From CAZEHS01 sp964424355 (GTDB taxonomy: Bacteria; Bacillota; Clostridia; Peptostreptococcales; Acidaminobacteraceae), in the NCBI GenBank assembly GCA_964424355.1, contig CAYRIO010000001.1, forward strand, positions 248,001-312,000: a stretch of DNA of 64,000 nucleotides, read 5' to 3'. The notes beneath the pieces are model-generated. The model was not told the origin of the DNA. It did not search any database and saw nothing but the letters and a program-made list of their open reading frames with translations. Made by a program: the position numbers and the translations under genes. Positions 9,831 through 17,740 of the stretch are shown here, one piece after another (position 1 is the stretch's first letter; each line of letters begins with the position of its first letter).

Positions 9831-11642
9831 TTATCGGGTGATGATGATGCGGTTGAGATTCTTGCTCACGGTGATTTGCGGCAATGTGATCAGTCCGTTG
9901 CCATCCGTGTTGACGATGCCGGCAGCCAGGATGGCGCCGGTGACAAAATCCCGGTTCTCCCAACGGACGGGATACCCCCCGGGAATTTTGAACTGTTGAA
10001 CGCGGCGGGGAGTGATGTCCACGGTGCAGGTGTTCTGTGGGGCGCTGTCCATAAGGCCGACGGTCAATTCCCACTGCTCGGGGGTATCCAGGATATCCTC
10101 CGTTTTCCAGAACAGATACCCATTGATTTGCCCGATGGGGGTGCCATCGGCAGGATCCCCGTTGCCGGGATTATCATCCAGACTGCAGCGGGTGAAGGCG
10201 GGCAACGTCTGATTCAAGCGGATGTCGATGGGCATGGTCTGCTCACTGCCGTTGCCGGGCATTTTTGCCATCTGGCTGTGTCCGTCCTGTCCCCATACGA
10301 AGAGGTGCGGTCGTTTGGTATCCTGCAAGGCCTGGTAAAAATGAACCGCTTGGGGCCAATCGATGAGGGGGTCGTTCTTTGCGTTGGAGAATGAAAGAAA
10401 AGGGGTATCTTGGGCGGGGTACTGTCTGAGGAACCAGACATCATCATAATAATTCCAAACGGGGATGCCGTTTTCGAACAGAACACCGCTCTCCGGGTTG
10501 CCGAAATTTGCGGCATAAGCGGATTTCATCGTTGTCGTTTCACCAGGCACATGAACCCCTACGCAGCTTCTGACCCAGGCGATCTTGCCGCCATTGCGGA
10601 TGCCGGTCATCATACTGCCGGACCCACCCATGGAGCTGCCCGCGGTGAAGGTGCGGTACGGATCGATGGACCAGAGGCTTTCTCCCTGCATCCAGCTGAG
10701 GAACGAAAACAAGCGGTTGGAGGTATAGGGTCGGACGACTCCGGTGCTCCAGTCTGCCGATGTTTTAGGGGCGTATGGCGTCAGATTTCGTTCATGGTAG
10801 CCTGTCCACCAATCATAGGGATCCTCGTTGGAAGCCAGCAGGATCGCCCCGTCCTCGGCATCGTTCCACCACGTGTAGCCGCTTTCCTGGAATCCGCCCC
10901 AACAGTGCATGTGGATGCCGACCGGTGCGGGGCTGACGGGTTTTGGGGGAATCCCCACCAGATAATCAAAGGCTTTCCCTTCGATGCTGCAGTTCGGGGG
11001 CGCCTCCCAGCGGGTATAAAAATACAGCTGGGGATTGCTGACATTCATAAAGGTTTGGGGTGTTTCAATCCTTTGCAGGATGGGCTTCCCAGGGCCGACC
11101 GATTCAGAAATGGGATTTAACAGGGAATTGGCAGGGGAGATTGTTTTGTTTTCACGGCCGTTGACAACCGCTGTGACAGCATAGTAGATGGTCCCTGTCC
11201 AGTCGGGGTTATGCACCCACAGCCCCGTGCCGTTGTCCAGTGGGGCGCCATTATCGGAAATCACATAGCGGTGCATGGTCTTATCGGAACTGTCGGTACT
11301 GATCCCATAAGCCGTCTGATCCCAGCCGGACAGGGAGGGCACACTGGCGCAGGGGTACAGGCCGTTTAGGGTCGTAATGGGGTATCGTGCGGCGTAGACA
11401 CGGTAAGTGACTTTTTCATCGGAAGAGGACTTCAGACCGTAGAATTCCTTGCCGGAGGGGGCATCGGCAGGGATGATCAGATTGATTTCACGCCAGGTGA
11501 CAAACGTCTGTCCATTTTGATGGAGCGCACTGACTCCAGTGACTTGCTGTGTTAATAAGGGATTAAGCCCCTGTGCGGAAACGGGGGACACAAAACATCC
11601 CCATAAAAGGAGCACCAGAGCGATATGTAAATAACGTTTCAT
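9831..11642 (-). CDS. Secreted alpha/beta-hydrolase (esterase/depolymerase-like)
   Basis: The chosen ATG at 11642 follows an AGGTTTGC context with GGAGG about 6 bases upstream. It starts a clean signal peptide, MKRYLHIALVLLLWGC then SPVSA-Q; the frame extends further upstream without a ribosome site. The mature protein, about 580 residues, contains a nucleophile-elbow motif G-x-S-x-G (AGSSMGGSG). It also has a late histidine in WGQDGHSQM that could complete a catalytic triad. The order of elements resembles PHB-depolymerase or prolyl-oligopeptidase-like esterases. The N-terminal third looks beta-rich, possibly a fibronectin-like or lid domain. The substrate is unknown; its secretion implies an extracellular ester or peptide. 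Confidence 0.75.
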   Translation of the reverse strand: MKRYLHIALVLLLWGCFVSPVSAQGLNPLLTQQVTGVSALHQNGQTFVTWREINLIIPADAPSGKEFYGLKSSSDEKVTYRVYAARYPITTLNGLYPCASVPSLSGWDQTAYGISTDSSDKTMHRYVISDNGAPLDNGTGLWVHNPDWTGTIYYAVTAVVNGRENKTISPANSLLNPISESVGPGKPILQRIETPQTFMNVSNPQLYFYTRWEAPPNCSIEGKAFDYLVGIPPKPVSPAPVGIHMHCWGGFQESGYTWWNDAEDGAILLASNEDPYDWWTGYHERNLTPYAPKTSADWSTGVVRPYTSNRLFSFLSWMQGESLWSIDPYRTFTAGSSMGGSGSMMTGIRNGGKIAWVRSCVGVHVPGETTTMKSAYAANFGNPESGVLFENGIPVWNYYDDVWFLRQYPAQDTPFLSFSNAKNDPLIDWPQAVHFYQALQDTKRPHLFVWGQDGHSQMAKMPGNGSEQTMPIDIRLNQTLPAFTRCSLDDNPGNGDPADGTPIGQINGYLFWKTEDILDTPEQWELTVGLMDSAPQNTCTVDITPRRVQQFKIPGGYPVRWENRDFVTGAILAAGIVNTDGNGLITLPQITVSKNLNRIIITR

Positions 11643-11742
11643 GCAAACCTCCGTGAATAGTGCGTGTCTGTGTGGTGTGTCCACTCTTTCCATAGTAGAA
11701 TACCCCTGGAATAATTGCCAGAGTTGAATGGCAACTGTAATA

Positions 11743-11813
11743 AAAATAAAACCGATTCCCCCAATTCAAAGGCACCTTTCCAAGAGCCTTCCAGACAGGA
11801 AAATCGGTTTTTT
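11743..11813 (-). terminator. Possible terminator after TetR gene
   Basis: Downstream of the TetR gene on the minus strand, AAAACCGATT and AATCGGTTTT form a 10-bp inverted repeat. The loop is about 45 bases and holds a smaller AAGGC/GCCTT hairpin. On the minus strand the stem is followed by a T-rich tract. The long loop keeps this tentative. Confidence 0.45.
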
Positions 11814-11825
11814 ACAATGTGATGG

Positions 11826-12413
11826 TTATTTTAAAGCGCGCATGCACATACCGGCCAACCGCGTGATCTCTTCTTCCGTGAACGGCTTCATATCAATGCC
11901 GTCTTCCAACCGCTGGAACATATAGTCAATAGGGAGATTCAGGAGAAACAGCATGACTTCCGGAACCGAAATCTGAGCGTTGATCTCGTTCGTTTGCTGT
12001 CCGATGCGCAGGATCCGTTCAGCAATCGCAGGAATTTTAAGAATGCTCTTGCTCCTGGCCTCTTCACGGAAATGGGGGTCACGATAGAGGACACTGATGA
12101 ACCGGGTTTTTGTCGGTGCGGTGTTCGCCATTTCAAACAGGGCACCAAAAAAATACCGGATAATGGTGGTTATATCCGTGTTTTCATCCAGCAGACGGAT
12201 GACGGTCCTGGGGAGTATTTCAAAATGTTCAATCACCAGAGAGCTAATCAATTCATCCTTACCGGCAAAGTGGCGATAGAGATAACCGGTGGATACCTTG
12301 GCTTCATTGGCGATAGCAGCAATGGTTATCCCGCTGTATCCATTGCGGACAAGCAGGTCCATGGTACATTCTTTAATGCGGTTCAGTTTTTCGGGATCAG
12401 TGATTCGTGCCAT
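11826..12413 (-). CDS. TetR/AcrR family transcriptional regulator
   Basis: The 195-residue protein has a classic TetR N-terminal helix-turn-helix (GYSGITIAAIANEAKVSTGYLYRHFAGKDELI split across residues 24-55). A variable ligand-binding domain follows and ends with the hydrophobic stretch VPEVMLFLLNLPIDYMF. The start has a GAGG site. A TGAAC-N4-GTTCA palindrome at 12447-12460 sits beside its own -10 sequence, so autorepression is likely. No efflux or fatty-acid gene is adjacent on the same strand, so the target beyond itself is not evident. Confidence 0.88.
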   Translation of the reverse strand: MARITDPEKLNRIKECTMDLLVRNGYSGITIAAIANEAKVSTGYLYRHFAGKDELISSLVIEHFEILPRTVIRLLDENTDITTIIRYFFGALFEMANTAPTKTRFISVLYRDPHFREEARSKSILKIPAIAERILRIGQQTNEINAQISVPEVMLFLLNLPIDYMFQRLEDGIDMKPFTEEEITRLAGMCMRALK

Positions 12414-12436
12414 GATAACCTCATAAGAAACAGGGT

Positions 12437-12466
12437 ATTATATAAATGAACGTTTGTTCAGTTATA
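12437..12466 (-). promoter_or_regulatory. tetR promoter with overlapping TGAAC-N4-GTTCA operator
   Basis: On the minus strand a perfect TATAAT -10 box (plus-strand ATTATA at 12437-12442) lies just downstream of the 14-bp palindrome TGAACGTTTGTTCA (12447-12460), which fills the promoter spacer. This is where a TetR dimer would block RNA polymerase. No good -35 is visible. Confidence 0.6.
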
Positions 12467-12498
12467 CAATACCCCGTTTGAAAAATTTTGTCAACAGG

Positions 12499-13191
12499 TT
12501 ATCTGTTGAAGCGATATCCCGCGCCCCAGACCGTTTCGATGAAATGCGGCGAGGAGGGGTCCGCTTCGATTTTTTTTCGGATTTTTTGGATATGGACAGC
12601 GATGGTGCCGATATCGCCGTAATTGTCCATGCCCCAGATCTTTTCAAAAAGCTGCTCCCGGCTGAAAACAATATCCGGATTAGAAGCCAGAAAAACGAGG
12701 AGTTCGAATTCTTTAGAGGTGAGTTGAATTTCTAGTCCCGCCACGTGGACCCGATGAGACCGGAGATGGATGGTCAGGCTCCCTGTGGTTATTTCGTCAA
12801 TTTCAACGGTTTTACCCGCAAGACGCTGATACCGTTTTAGATGGGATTTTACCCGGGCCACCAGCTCCGCCGGACTGAAGGGTTTGGTTACATAGTCATC
12901 AGCGCCGAGCCCCAGTGCCCGGATCTTATCGATATCCTCGCTTCTGGCCGAAACCACCAGCAAGGGAATTTCCAGCTGATCCCGGAGCCGCCGGCAGATT
13001 TCGAACCCATCCATCCCCGGCAGCATCAGGTCAAGGATAATCAGGTCCCAGGGACCTTGCAGAGCGGTTTCGAGTCCTCTTTTGCCATCTGGACAGTGGG
13101 TAACCTGAAAACCCTCTATTTCAAGATAATCGATTTCCAAACGGGCAATGCTGGCGTCATCTTCTATGATAAGAATGTGGGCTTTACTCAT
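12499..13191 (-). CDS. OmpR/PhoB-family response regulator
   Basis: This 230-residue protein has a receiver domain (acidic pair EDD near residue 10, phospho-acceptor Asp in ILDLMLPGMDG, Lys in TKPFSP) and a C-terminal winged-helix DNA-binding domain (TSKEFELLVFLASNPDIVFSREQL, then IAVHIQKIRKKIE). The start at 13191 is chosen because GGGAGG lies 6 bases upstream. It overlaps the end of the kinase gene by 8 bases, so the two are translationally coupled. By context it answers to that kinase. A pair of direct repeats upstream of the His/Cys-rich gene, spaced 11 bp, fits binding by this class of regulator. Confidence 0.93.
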   Translation of the reverse strand: MSKAHILIIEDDASIARLEIDYLEIEGFQVTHCPDGKRGLETALQGPWDLIILDLMLPGMDGFEICRRLRDQLEIPLLVVSARSEDIDKIRALGLGADDYVTKPFSPAELVARVKSHLKRYQRLAGKTVEIDEITTGSLTIHLRSHRVHVAGLEIQLTSKEFELLVFLASNPDIVFSREQLFEKIWGMDNYGDIGTIAVHIQKIRKKIEADPSSPHFIETVWGAGYRFNR

Positions 13192-14332
13192 GGCGGTCCT
13201 CCCTGGTAAAAGGCAATGAGATACACAGCTTTGCACCCAGACCGAGGGGGCTCACTGCTGTGATGATGCCCTGGTGGGCTTGAACGATTTCCTGAGCAAT
13301 GGCAAGTCCCAGACCGCTGCTTCCAGAAACCGCATTGCGTGAGCAGTCCGCCCGATAAAAGCGGTCAAATATATGCGGCAGCTGATCGGAAGGGATCCCT
13401 GGACCATTGTCCTGGATACAGAGCATCAGGCTTTCGTGGGATCCGGAAAGGGTGAAGGTGATCTGTGGTGCATCGCCATGCCCATGGGTCAGGGCGTTGG
13501 CAACAATATTGCGGATGGCCCGGGTGAAGTGCCGACTGTCCAGTGAGAGAGTGATGTCCGGCTCCAGACTGTTTTCAAGGATCATGGCAACGCCATTCTC
13601 TTCGTTCTCCAGCTTCAACTCCGAGAAGAGTTCTGTAATATAAGCCCCGAAGGGGAGGGCGGTGTATTCAAAGTTGAGTTTATGCAGGTCCAGTTTGGAA
13701 TACAGCAGCAAATCATCAATCAGCCGGTTCATATACCGGGCATTCTGCTGGATGATCCGGATGTAGGCATCCTGTTTCTCCGGGCTGTTGGCTACGCCGT
13801 CAAGGATGCCATCGGTAAAGCCGTTGATTGCGGTGATGGGGGTTTTCAGGTCGTGGGAGATGCTGGCGATCAGTTCCCTGCGATTGGTTTCGTATTTCTG
13901 CTTCAGGATCTCAGATTCTCTAAGGCGTTGGCTCATTTCATTGAAAGCCTCAATCAGCTCGGTGATTTCTGAAACGGCCCGGCTGTCAACCTGCACATCG
14001 TAGTTTCCCTGGGTTACTTGAAATACTGCCTTTTTGAGGCTTTCCACCGGTAAAAGGATCTTACTGTAGATTCGTCTGGAAACGCTGAAGGTGATGACTT
14101 CCTTTAAAAGGACAACGGAAAGGAATCCTAACAGCAGGGCTGAGGAATCAAAGGGGTTGTTGCTTCGGCTGATCATATAGGCCATGGCGAGGATCATCAG
14201 CAGGAAAAATGGAGAAAACAGAAAGAAGCGGTGATAGCGTTTGAAATGATGTCTCAGCATCAGATCCGGGCAGCAGGGATTATCCCGTTCGCGGTGCATT
14301 CTATTATGGAACCCGTGGGGTTTATGGCGCAT
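13184..14332 (-). CDS. Membrane sensor histidine kinase
   Basis: The 382-residue kinase has two N-terminal transmembrane helices (about 33-53 and 57-78) with only a short loop between them, so it may sense inside or at the membrane. A HAMP linker follows (about 80-135), then HisKA with His160 in ASISHDLKTP, and HATPase_c with NALTHG, DNGPGIP and GSSGLGLAIAQE. It has a cytoplasmic N terminus rich in His, Cys and Arg (HKPHGFHNRMHRERDNPCC), which could bind metal. The gene lies between the response regulator and the His/Cys-rich protein, on the same strand. The start has AGGAGGA upstream. Confidence 0.92.
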   Translation of the reverse strand: MRHKPHGFHNRMHRERDNPCCPDLMLRHHFKRYHRFFLFSPFFLLMILAMAYMISRSNNPFDSSALLLGFLSVVLLKEVITFSVSRRIYSKILLPVESLKKAVFQVTQGNYDVQVDSRAVSEITELIEAFNEMSQRLRESEILKQKYETNRRELIASISHDLKTPITAINGFTDGILDGVANSPEKQDAYIRIIQQNARYMNRLIDDLLLYSKLDLHKLNFEYTALPFGAYITELFSELKLENEENGVAMILENSLEPDITLSLDSRHFTRAIRNIVANALTHGHGDAPQITFTLSGSHESLMLCIQDNGPGIPSDQLPHIFDRFYRADCSRNAVSGSSGLGLAIAQEIVQAHQGIITAVSPLGLGAKLCISLPFTREDRHE

Positions 14333-14396
14333 GGGAATTCCTCCTGGACAGATACCCTGGACATCGGCCTGTCAATTCATTATACCCGGTTTGAAG

Positions 14397-14436
14397 TCAA
14401 AAAATAAGGAAAAGAAAGGCGGGGGTTGATCCGCCC
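14397..14436 (-). terminator. Possible terminator after the His/Cys-rich gene
   Basis: GGCGG and CCGCC (14418-14422 and 14431-14435) form a short GC-rich hairpin. On the minus strand it is followed by TTTCTTTTCCTTATTTTTT. It may partly terminate transcription between the His/Cys-rich gene and the downstream kinase gene. Confidence 0.5.
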
Positions 14437-14447
14437 TTCATGGGGAA

Positions 14448-15125
14448 CTATGCGTGCTGGCCGTTGGCGTTGATGGTGATGGTATGGGGCTTTCCATTCC
14501 GGTCGGAAACCTCAGCCTTGATGACTGCGTTCATCTCAGAGGGGGAGCAGTCCGGTTTCAAAATAGCCTTTACGGAAACGCTGAGGGGTTTGAATGTTTC
14601 ACAGTCCAGATCCATACAGCCGCAGGCTGTCATCCAGTCTTGGATTTTTTCATGGTTTCCACAGCAGTGCTCCATTTTTTCCATACCGCAGCATTTGTTT
14701 TTTAGATGCTCCTGCAGATGGCTTGGAAGGTCATCCGCCGCCAGATCCATGGTCAGTACCTTGCGGCCATCCGCCAGTTCCTGCAGCTCAGTCTTATCAA
14801 GGACCTTCAGCATAAACATGGCCTTGCCGAGCTTGCCTTTGGGACCGCCGCAGCCATTGCCATGGCCGTGGTGACCATGATGGCCGTGGGAGCCACACAT
14901 TTTTCCGTGGAGCTTATCAGTGCCTTGATGCTCCAGCTTGAGGACCTCTTCGCCGAAGTGGATCTCCATTTTCTTTTCACAGTGACCGGGGGCACAGCCG
15001 AACTCACTTTTCAAGGTGCCCAGCACGGTTTCGTCCAGTTTGGCTTCAACAGCGGCAGTACCGGTACAGGCATCTGATTCTTTCATTTGTTTCATCAGGT
15101 TATAAAGCACAGTCAGTTTGTTCAT
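14448..15125 (-). CDS. His/Cys-rich probable metal-binding protein of unknown family
   Basis: I do not recognise this 225-residue protein. It has no signal peptide or transmembrane segment. The centre holds a dense metal-binding stretch (GSHGHHGHHGHGNGCGG, about residues 77-93). Later come cysteine pairs in NKCCGMEKMEHCCGNHE and a CGCMDLDC segment. Between them is a predicted alpha-helical region (KLGKAMFMLKVLDKTELQELADGRKV). The composition suggests binding of a soft or borderline metal such as Cu, Ni, Zn or Cd, for storage, buffering or sensing. The gene is directly upstream of a two-component system on the same strand and carries a direct-repeat site that the regulator could use. The start has AAGGAGG 9 bases upstream. 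Confidence 0.75.
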   Translation of the reverse strand: MNKLTVLYNLMKQMKESDACTGTAAVEAKLDETVLGTLKSEFGCAPGHCEKKMEIHFGEEVLKLEHQGTDKLHGKMCGSHGHHGHHGHGNGCGGPKGKLGKAMFMLKVLDKTELQELADGRKVLTMDLAADDLPSHLQEHLKNKCCGMEKMEHCCGNHEKIQDWMTACGCMDLDCETFKPLSVSVKAILKPDCSPSEMNAVIKAEVSDRNGKPHTITINANGQHA

Positions 15126-15172
15126 GGTTTGGTTCCTCCTTGGATTGTTCGGCGCGTCTCACCGATGAACCC

Positions 15173-15227
15173 AGTATATCCTCCGGTTATGAACCGCCAT
15201 TCAAATAGGGATTAAAAAAGGATTAAC
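15173..15227 (-). promoter_or_regulatory. Promoter of His/Cys-rich gene with OmpR-type direct repeats
   Basis: A minus-strand -10 box TATACT (plus AGTATA, 15173-15178) lies about 50 bases before the start. There is no good -35, but two TTAATCC direct repeats (plus GGATTAA at 15209-15215 and 15220-15226) lie just upstream with an 11-bp period. This is the usual arrangement for activation by OmpR/PhoB-type regulators, one of which is encoded two genes downstream. Confidence 0.5.
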
Positions 15228-15301
15228 AAGAATAAAGAAACTATAGCAGGGAACCGTCAACGCTGTGGAGAATATCTTCATCATAGAAAAGGGAGGTCCC
15301 G

Positions 15302-15823
15302 ATGAACGATTTTGAAGAATTTTGGCGGATCCTTTGTGAAGCTTTTCCTGAAAATGAGCATCGGAGCCGGGTGGATCATGAAGCCCTCCTGGATCATCCG
15401 CTTTACCAGTTGAACTATATTCGGGAAGACGGAAAGATCCTGGGCTTTTGGAGCGTCTGGAATCTAAGCAGCTTCCTTTTCGTAGAACACCTGGCGTTGG
15501 ATCGCCGGTGTCAGGGTAAGCAGTACGGATCAGCAGCACTCAACCGGATTGTAGGTACTGCGGGGCTCCCTCTGGTTTTGGAGGTTGAAAAACCGGAGAC
15601 GGAAGATGCCCGCAGGCGGATCGGATTTTACCAGCGCATGGGGGTTCATCTGAATCCCTTCGACTATTTTCAACCACCCCTGCAGGTGGGGTGTGACATT
15701 GTGCCGATGCATCTGATGTCCTGGCCCGACCCTTTGGATGAAGCGGGATTCACGGCCATCCGAAAGGAATTGTACGATACGGTCTATGGAGGATACGCAG
15801 TGAATCCGCACACCATGAAGTGA
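15302..15823 (+). CDS. GNAT family N-acetyltransferase
   Basis: This 173-residue protein has the GNAT fold. The acetyl-CoA pyrophosphate-binding segment is LALDRRCQGKQYGSAALN (about 66-83). It is followed by the beta strand LPLVLEVEKP and the FYQRMGVHLNPFDYFQPP segment typical of the C-terminal part. It would transfer an acetyl group to an unidentified amine. It has a strong GGGAGG site. The patatin-like gene follows 85 bases later on the same strand. Confidence 0.85.
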   Translation: MNDFEEFWRILCEAFPENEHRSRVDHEALLDHPLYQLNYIREDGKILGFWSVWNLSSFLFVEHLALDRRCQGKQYGSAALNRIVGTAGLPLVLEVEKPETEDARRRIGFYQRMGVHLNPFDYFQPPLQVGCDIVPMHLMSWPDPLDEAGFTAIRKELYDTVYGGYAVNPHTMK

Positions 15824-15854
15824 AAGAGAAATGCTGCATCCCCTGCAAAAGGTG

Positions 15855-15860
15855 TATAAT
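15855..15860 (+). promoter_or_regulatory. Candidate -10 box for the patatin-like gene
   Basis: A perfect TATAAT lies 49 bases upstream of the patatin start, just after the acetyltransferase stop. The -35 position has no clear match, so the promoter is only a candidate. Confidence 0.35.
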
Positions 15861-15908
15861 AATGACGGTGCATCTGACAGAAAAAGCGATGGAGAACGGA
15901 GAAAGCAT

Positions 15909-16739
15909 ATGGAACTTAAAACGGGCCTGGTTCTGGAAGGCGGCGGGATGCGGGGTGTTTACACTAGCGGCGTCCACGAATATCTTCTGGATCAGGGCAT
16001 TCATTATGAATACGTAGTCGGCGTTTCCGCCGGTGCCAGTAATTCCTGCAACTATGTGGCCAGACAGAAGGGCCGGGGCCGCCGGGTGAATCTGGATTAT
16101 CTCCATGATTGGCGCTATATGAGTCTGCGCAGTCTTCTTTTTAAAGGCTCCTATTTCGGTTTGGATTTCTTGTTTGATGATATTCCTAACCGGTTGGATC
16201 TCTTCGATTATGAGAACTTCTATAAAACCCCAGGGGTCTTCAGGATCGGGGCAACCAACTGCCTCACGGGCAAGGTGGATTTCTTTGAGAAGCACGATAT
16301 CACCATCGGGCTCAAGCATATCAAAGCCTCCTGCTCCCTGCCGCTGTTATCCCCCGTCGTGGAAATAAACGGAATTCCTTACCTGGACGGGGGCGTTGCA
16401 GACCCGATACCGGTTCGAAAAGCATTGGCGGATGGCTGTGAGCATGTGGTGGTGGTTCTCACCCAGGCTCCGGGATATCGGAAGACGCCCTCCGGCAAGA
16501 ATGCCAACCGCCTCTACAAAATGGTCTACCCCAAGTATCCGGCATTGGTCCATGCCCTGGAAACCCGTCATCAGCAATACAATGATACCCTCGATTTCGT
16601 TGAAACTCTGGAGAAACAGGGAAGAGCCACGGTTATCCGGCCAGATGGCAGCTTGAAGCTCCAACGGTTTGAGAAGGATACCGCTGTTCTGGGTGCGCTC
16701 TTCGATCAGGGGTACCGGGATGCCGCCATGAAACTGTAG
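15909..16739 (+). CDS. Patatin-like phospholipase
   Basis: The 276-residue protein has all patatin hallmarks: the oxyanion-hole glycine loop GGGMRG (about 11-16), the nucleophile motif G-x-S-x-G in VGVSAGAS (about 38-45), and the catalytic Asp in the DGG motif of YLDGGVADPIPV. The fold is that of the YjjU-like bacterial patatins. It is predicted to be a cytoplasmic lipid acyl hydrolase; the substrate is unknown. The ATG at 15909 is chosen because GGAGAA lies about 6 bases upstream and the family's conserved N terminus begins there. An upstream in-frame ATG at 15831 has no ribosome site. Confidence 0.88.
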   Translation: MELKTGLVLEGGGMRGVYTSGVHEYLLDQGIHYEYVVGVSAGASNSCNYVARQKGRGRRVNLDYLHDWRYMSLRSLLFKGSYFGLDFLFDDIPNRLDLFDYENFYKTPGVFRIGATNCLTGKVDFFEKHDITIGLKHIKASCSLPLLSPVVEINGIPYLDGGVADPIPVRKALADGCEHVVVVLTQAPGYRKTPSGKNANRLYKMVYPKYPALVHALETRHQQYNDTLDFVETLEKQGRATVIRPDGSLKLQRFEKDTAVLGALFDQGYRDAAMKL

Positions 16740-16873
16740 AGGAGAAGCGTGATAGAATCGCTCGTTCCCCCTGCATCGAACGTTAGATATGATGGAGATC
16801 AAACCGGATTCTAAGGAACTGTCCGACTAGGTGATTTGAAAATTTGACTGATCCGGTTTGTGCCATAAAAATG

Positions 16874-16929
16874 AAAGACCTTATTCAGATCTCAGTTTGA
16901 GAGTCCGAGTCGGGTCTTTTATATTTGTA
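16874..16929 (+). terminator. Possible terminator after patatin gene
   Basis: AAAGACC (16874-16880) and GGGTCTTT (16911-16918) form an inverted repeat around a smaller CTC/GAG stem, followed by a T-rich tract. A second inverted repeat (CAAACCGGAT / ATCCGGTTTG, 16800-16809 and 16851-16860) lies just upstream. The loops are long, so the call is tentative. Confidence 0.4.
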
Positions 16930-16941
16930 CAGGGACAGTCT

Positions 16942-17559
16942 TCAAGTTCTATGAAATATCTGAAGATACGCCCCTTCCGTATTTTGAAACATTACATCGA
17001 TATAACGTATTATTTCCTCTTCGGAGCAGGGCCGATTGTTCTTAAGCCACCAGATGATTAGGGCTTCCAGCCCTCCCACGTGGAACTCAGCGTCGATGTG
17101 GGCCGGGACAAGGCCTGGCTTTCCCATACGGACGTCATAAGTTTCCAACCGAGATATGACGTCCTTAATCAGAAGCTGATGCAGGATGGAGATGATGACG
17201 TTGTTGCCGTCATTCTCGATGATCAGCGAGCACACACGCTGGTTTGCCGACAGAACGGGCATAAAGCGTCGGATCATAGTGCAGTAATACTGGGCGGGGT
17301 TTTCGAAGGGCACCGAAGCCATCAGCTCGGCCTCAAGGCGGACGTGAAAATCCTCGATGATAAACCGCAGCAGATGGATCTTGTCCTCAAAGTGCTTGTA
17401 GAAGGTGGTACGGTGGATCATGGCCTTTTCACAAACATCGGAGATATGGATATCATCAAACTTTTTCTGTGCCATCAGGGCGATCATGGCTTCAAGGATA
17501 AGCTTACGGGTCATGCGAATTCTCAGGTCTTCTCTTTTAGGGTTTATCTGATGGGTCAT
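16942..17559 (-). CDS. TetR family regulator, probable repressor of the RND pump
   Basis: The 205-residue protein has a TetR helix-turn-helix (KKFDDIHISDVCEKAMIHRTTFYKHFEDKIHLL, about residues 35-65). A C-terminal domain follows that resembles the TetR_C 'dihydroxyacetone-kinase regulator' type (LEALIIWWLKNNRPCSEEEIIRYI). The start at 17559 has GGAGG 4 bases upstream. The gene is divergent from the RND efflux pair, and a 25-bp perfect palindrome lies in the shared intergenic region close to the pump gene. That arrangement strongly suggests local repression relieved by a pump substrate. Confidence 0.88.
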   Translation of the reverse strand: MTHQINPKREDLRIRMTRKLILEAMIALMAQKKFDDIHISDVCEKAMIHRTTFYKHFEDKIHLLRFIIEDFHVRLEAELMASVPFENPAQYYCTMIRRFMPVLSANQRVCSLIIENDGNNVIISILHQLLIKDVISRLETYDVRMGKPGLVPAHIDAEFHVGGLEALIIWWLKNNRPCSEEEIIRYIDVMFQNTEGAYLQIFHRT

Positions 17560-17704
17560 AGAGCCTCCAGTTTTGGGGGGTGACACTTTCGAAAAGCTGT
17601 AGACGAAGTGTACACGGGTGGGATTCTGATTCTTGATATGAATATACTACAAGCTTATATTATAACTATCATATTGTATATATAAACTACACACGTAGCA
17701 AAAG

Positions 17705-17729
17705 CGTAATGGACCGATGGTCCATTACG
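17705..17729. promoter_or_regulatory. 25-bp palindromic operator upstream of RND efflux genes
   Basis: Two perfect 11-bp arms (CGTAATGGACC and GGTCCATTACG) flank a central GAT. The site lies 12 bases before the membrane-fusion gene and downstream of an AT-rich candidate promoter (TTGATA at 17633 and TATATT at 17656, spacer 17). It is the natural binding site for the divergent TetR regulator. Confidence 0.7.
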
Positions 17730-17740
17730 AAGAAAGGATG

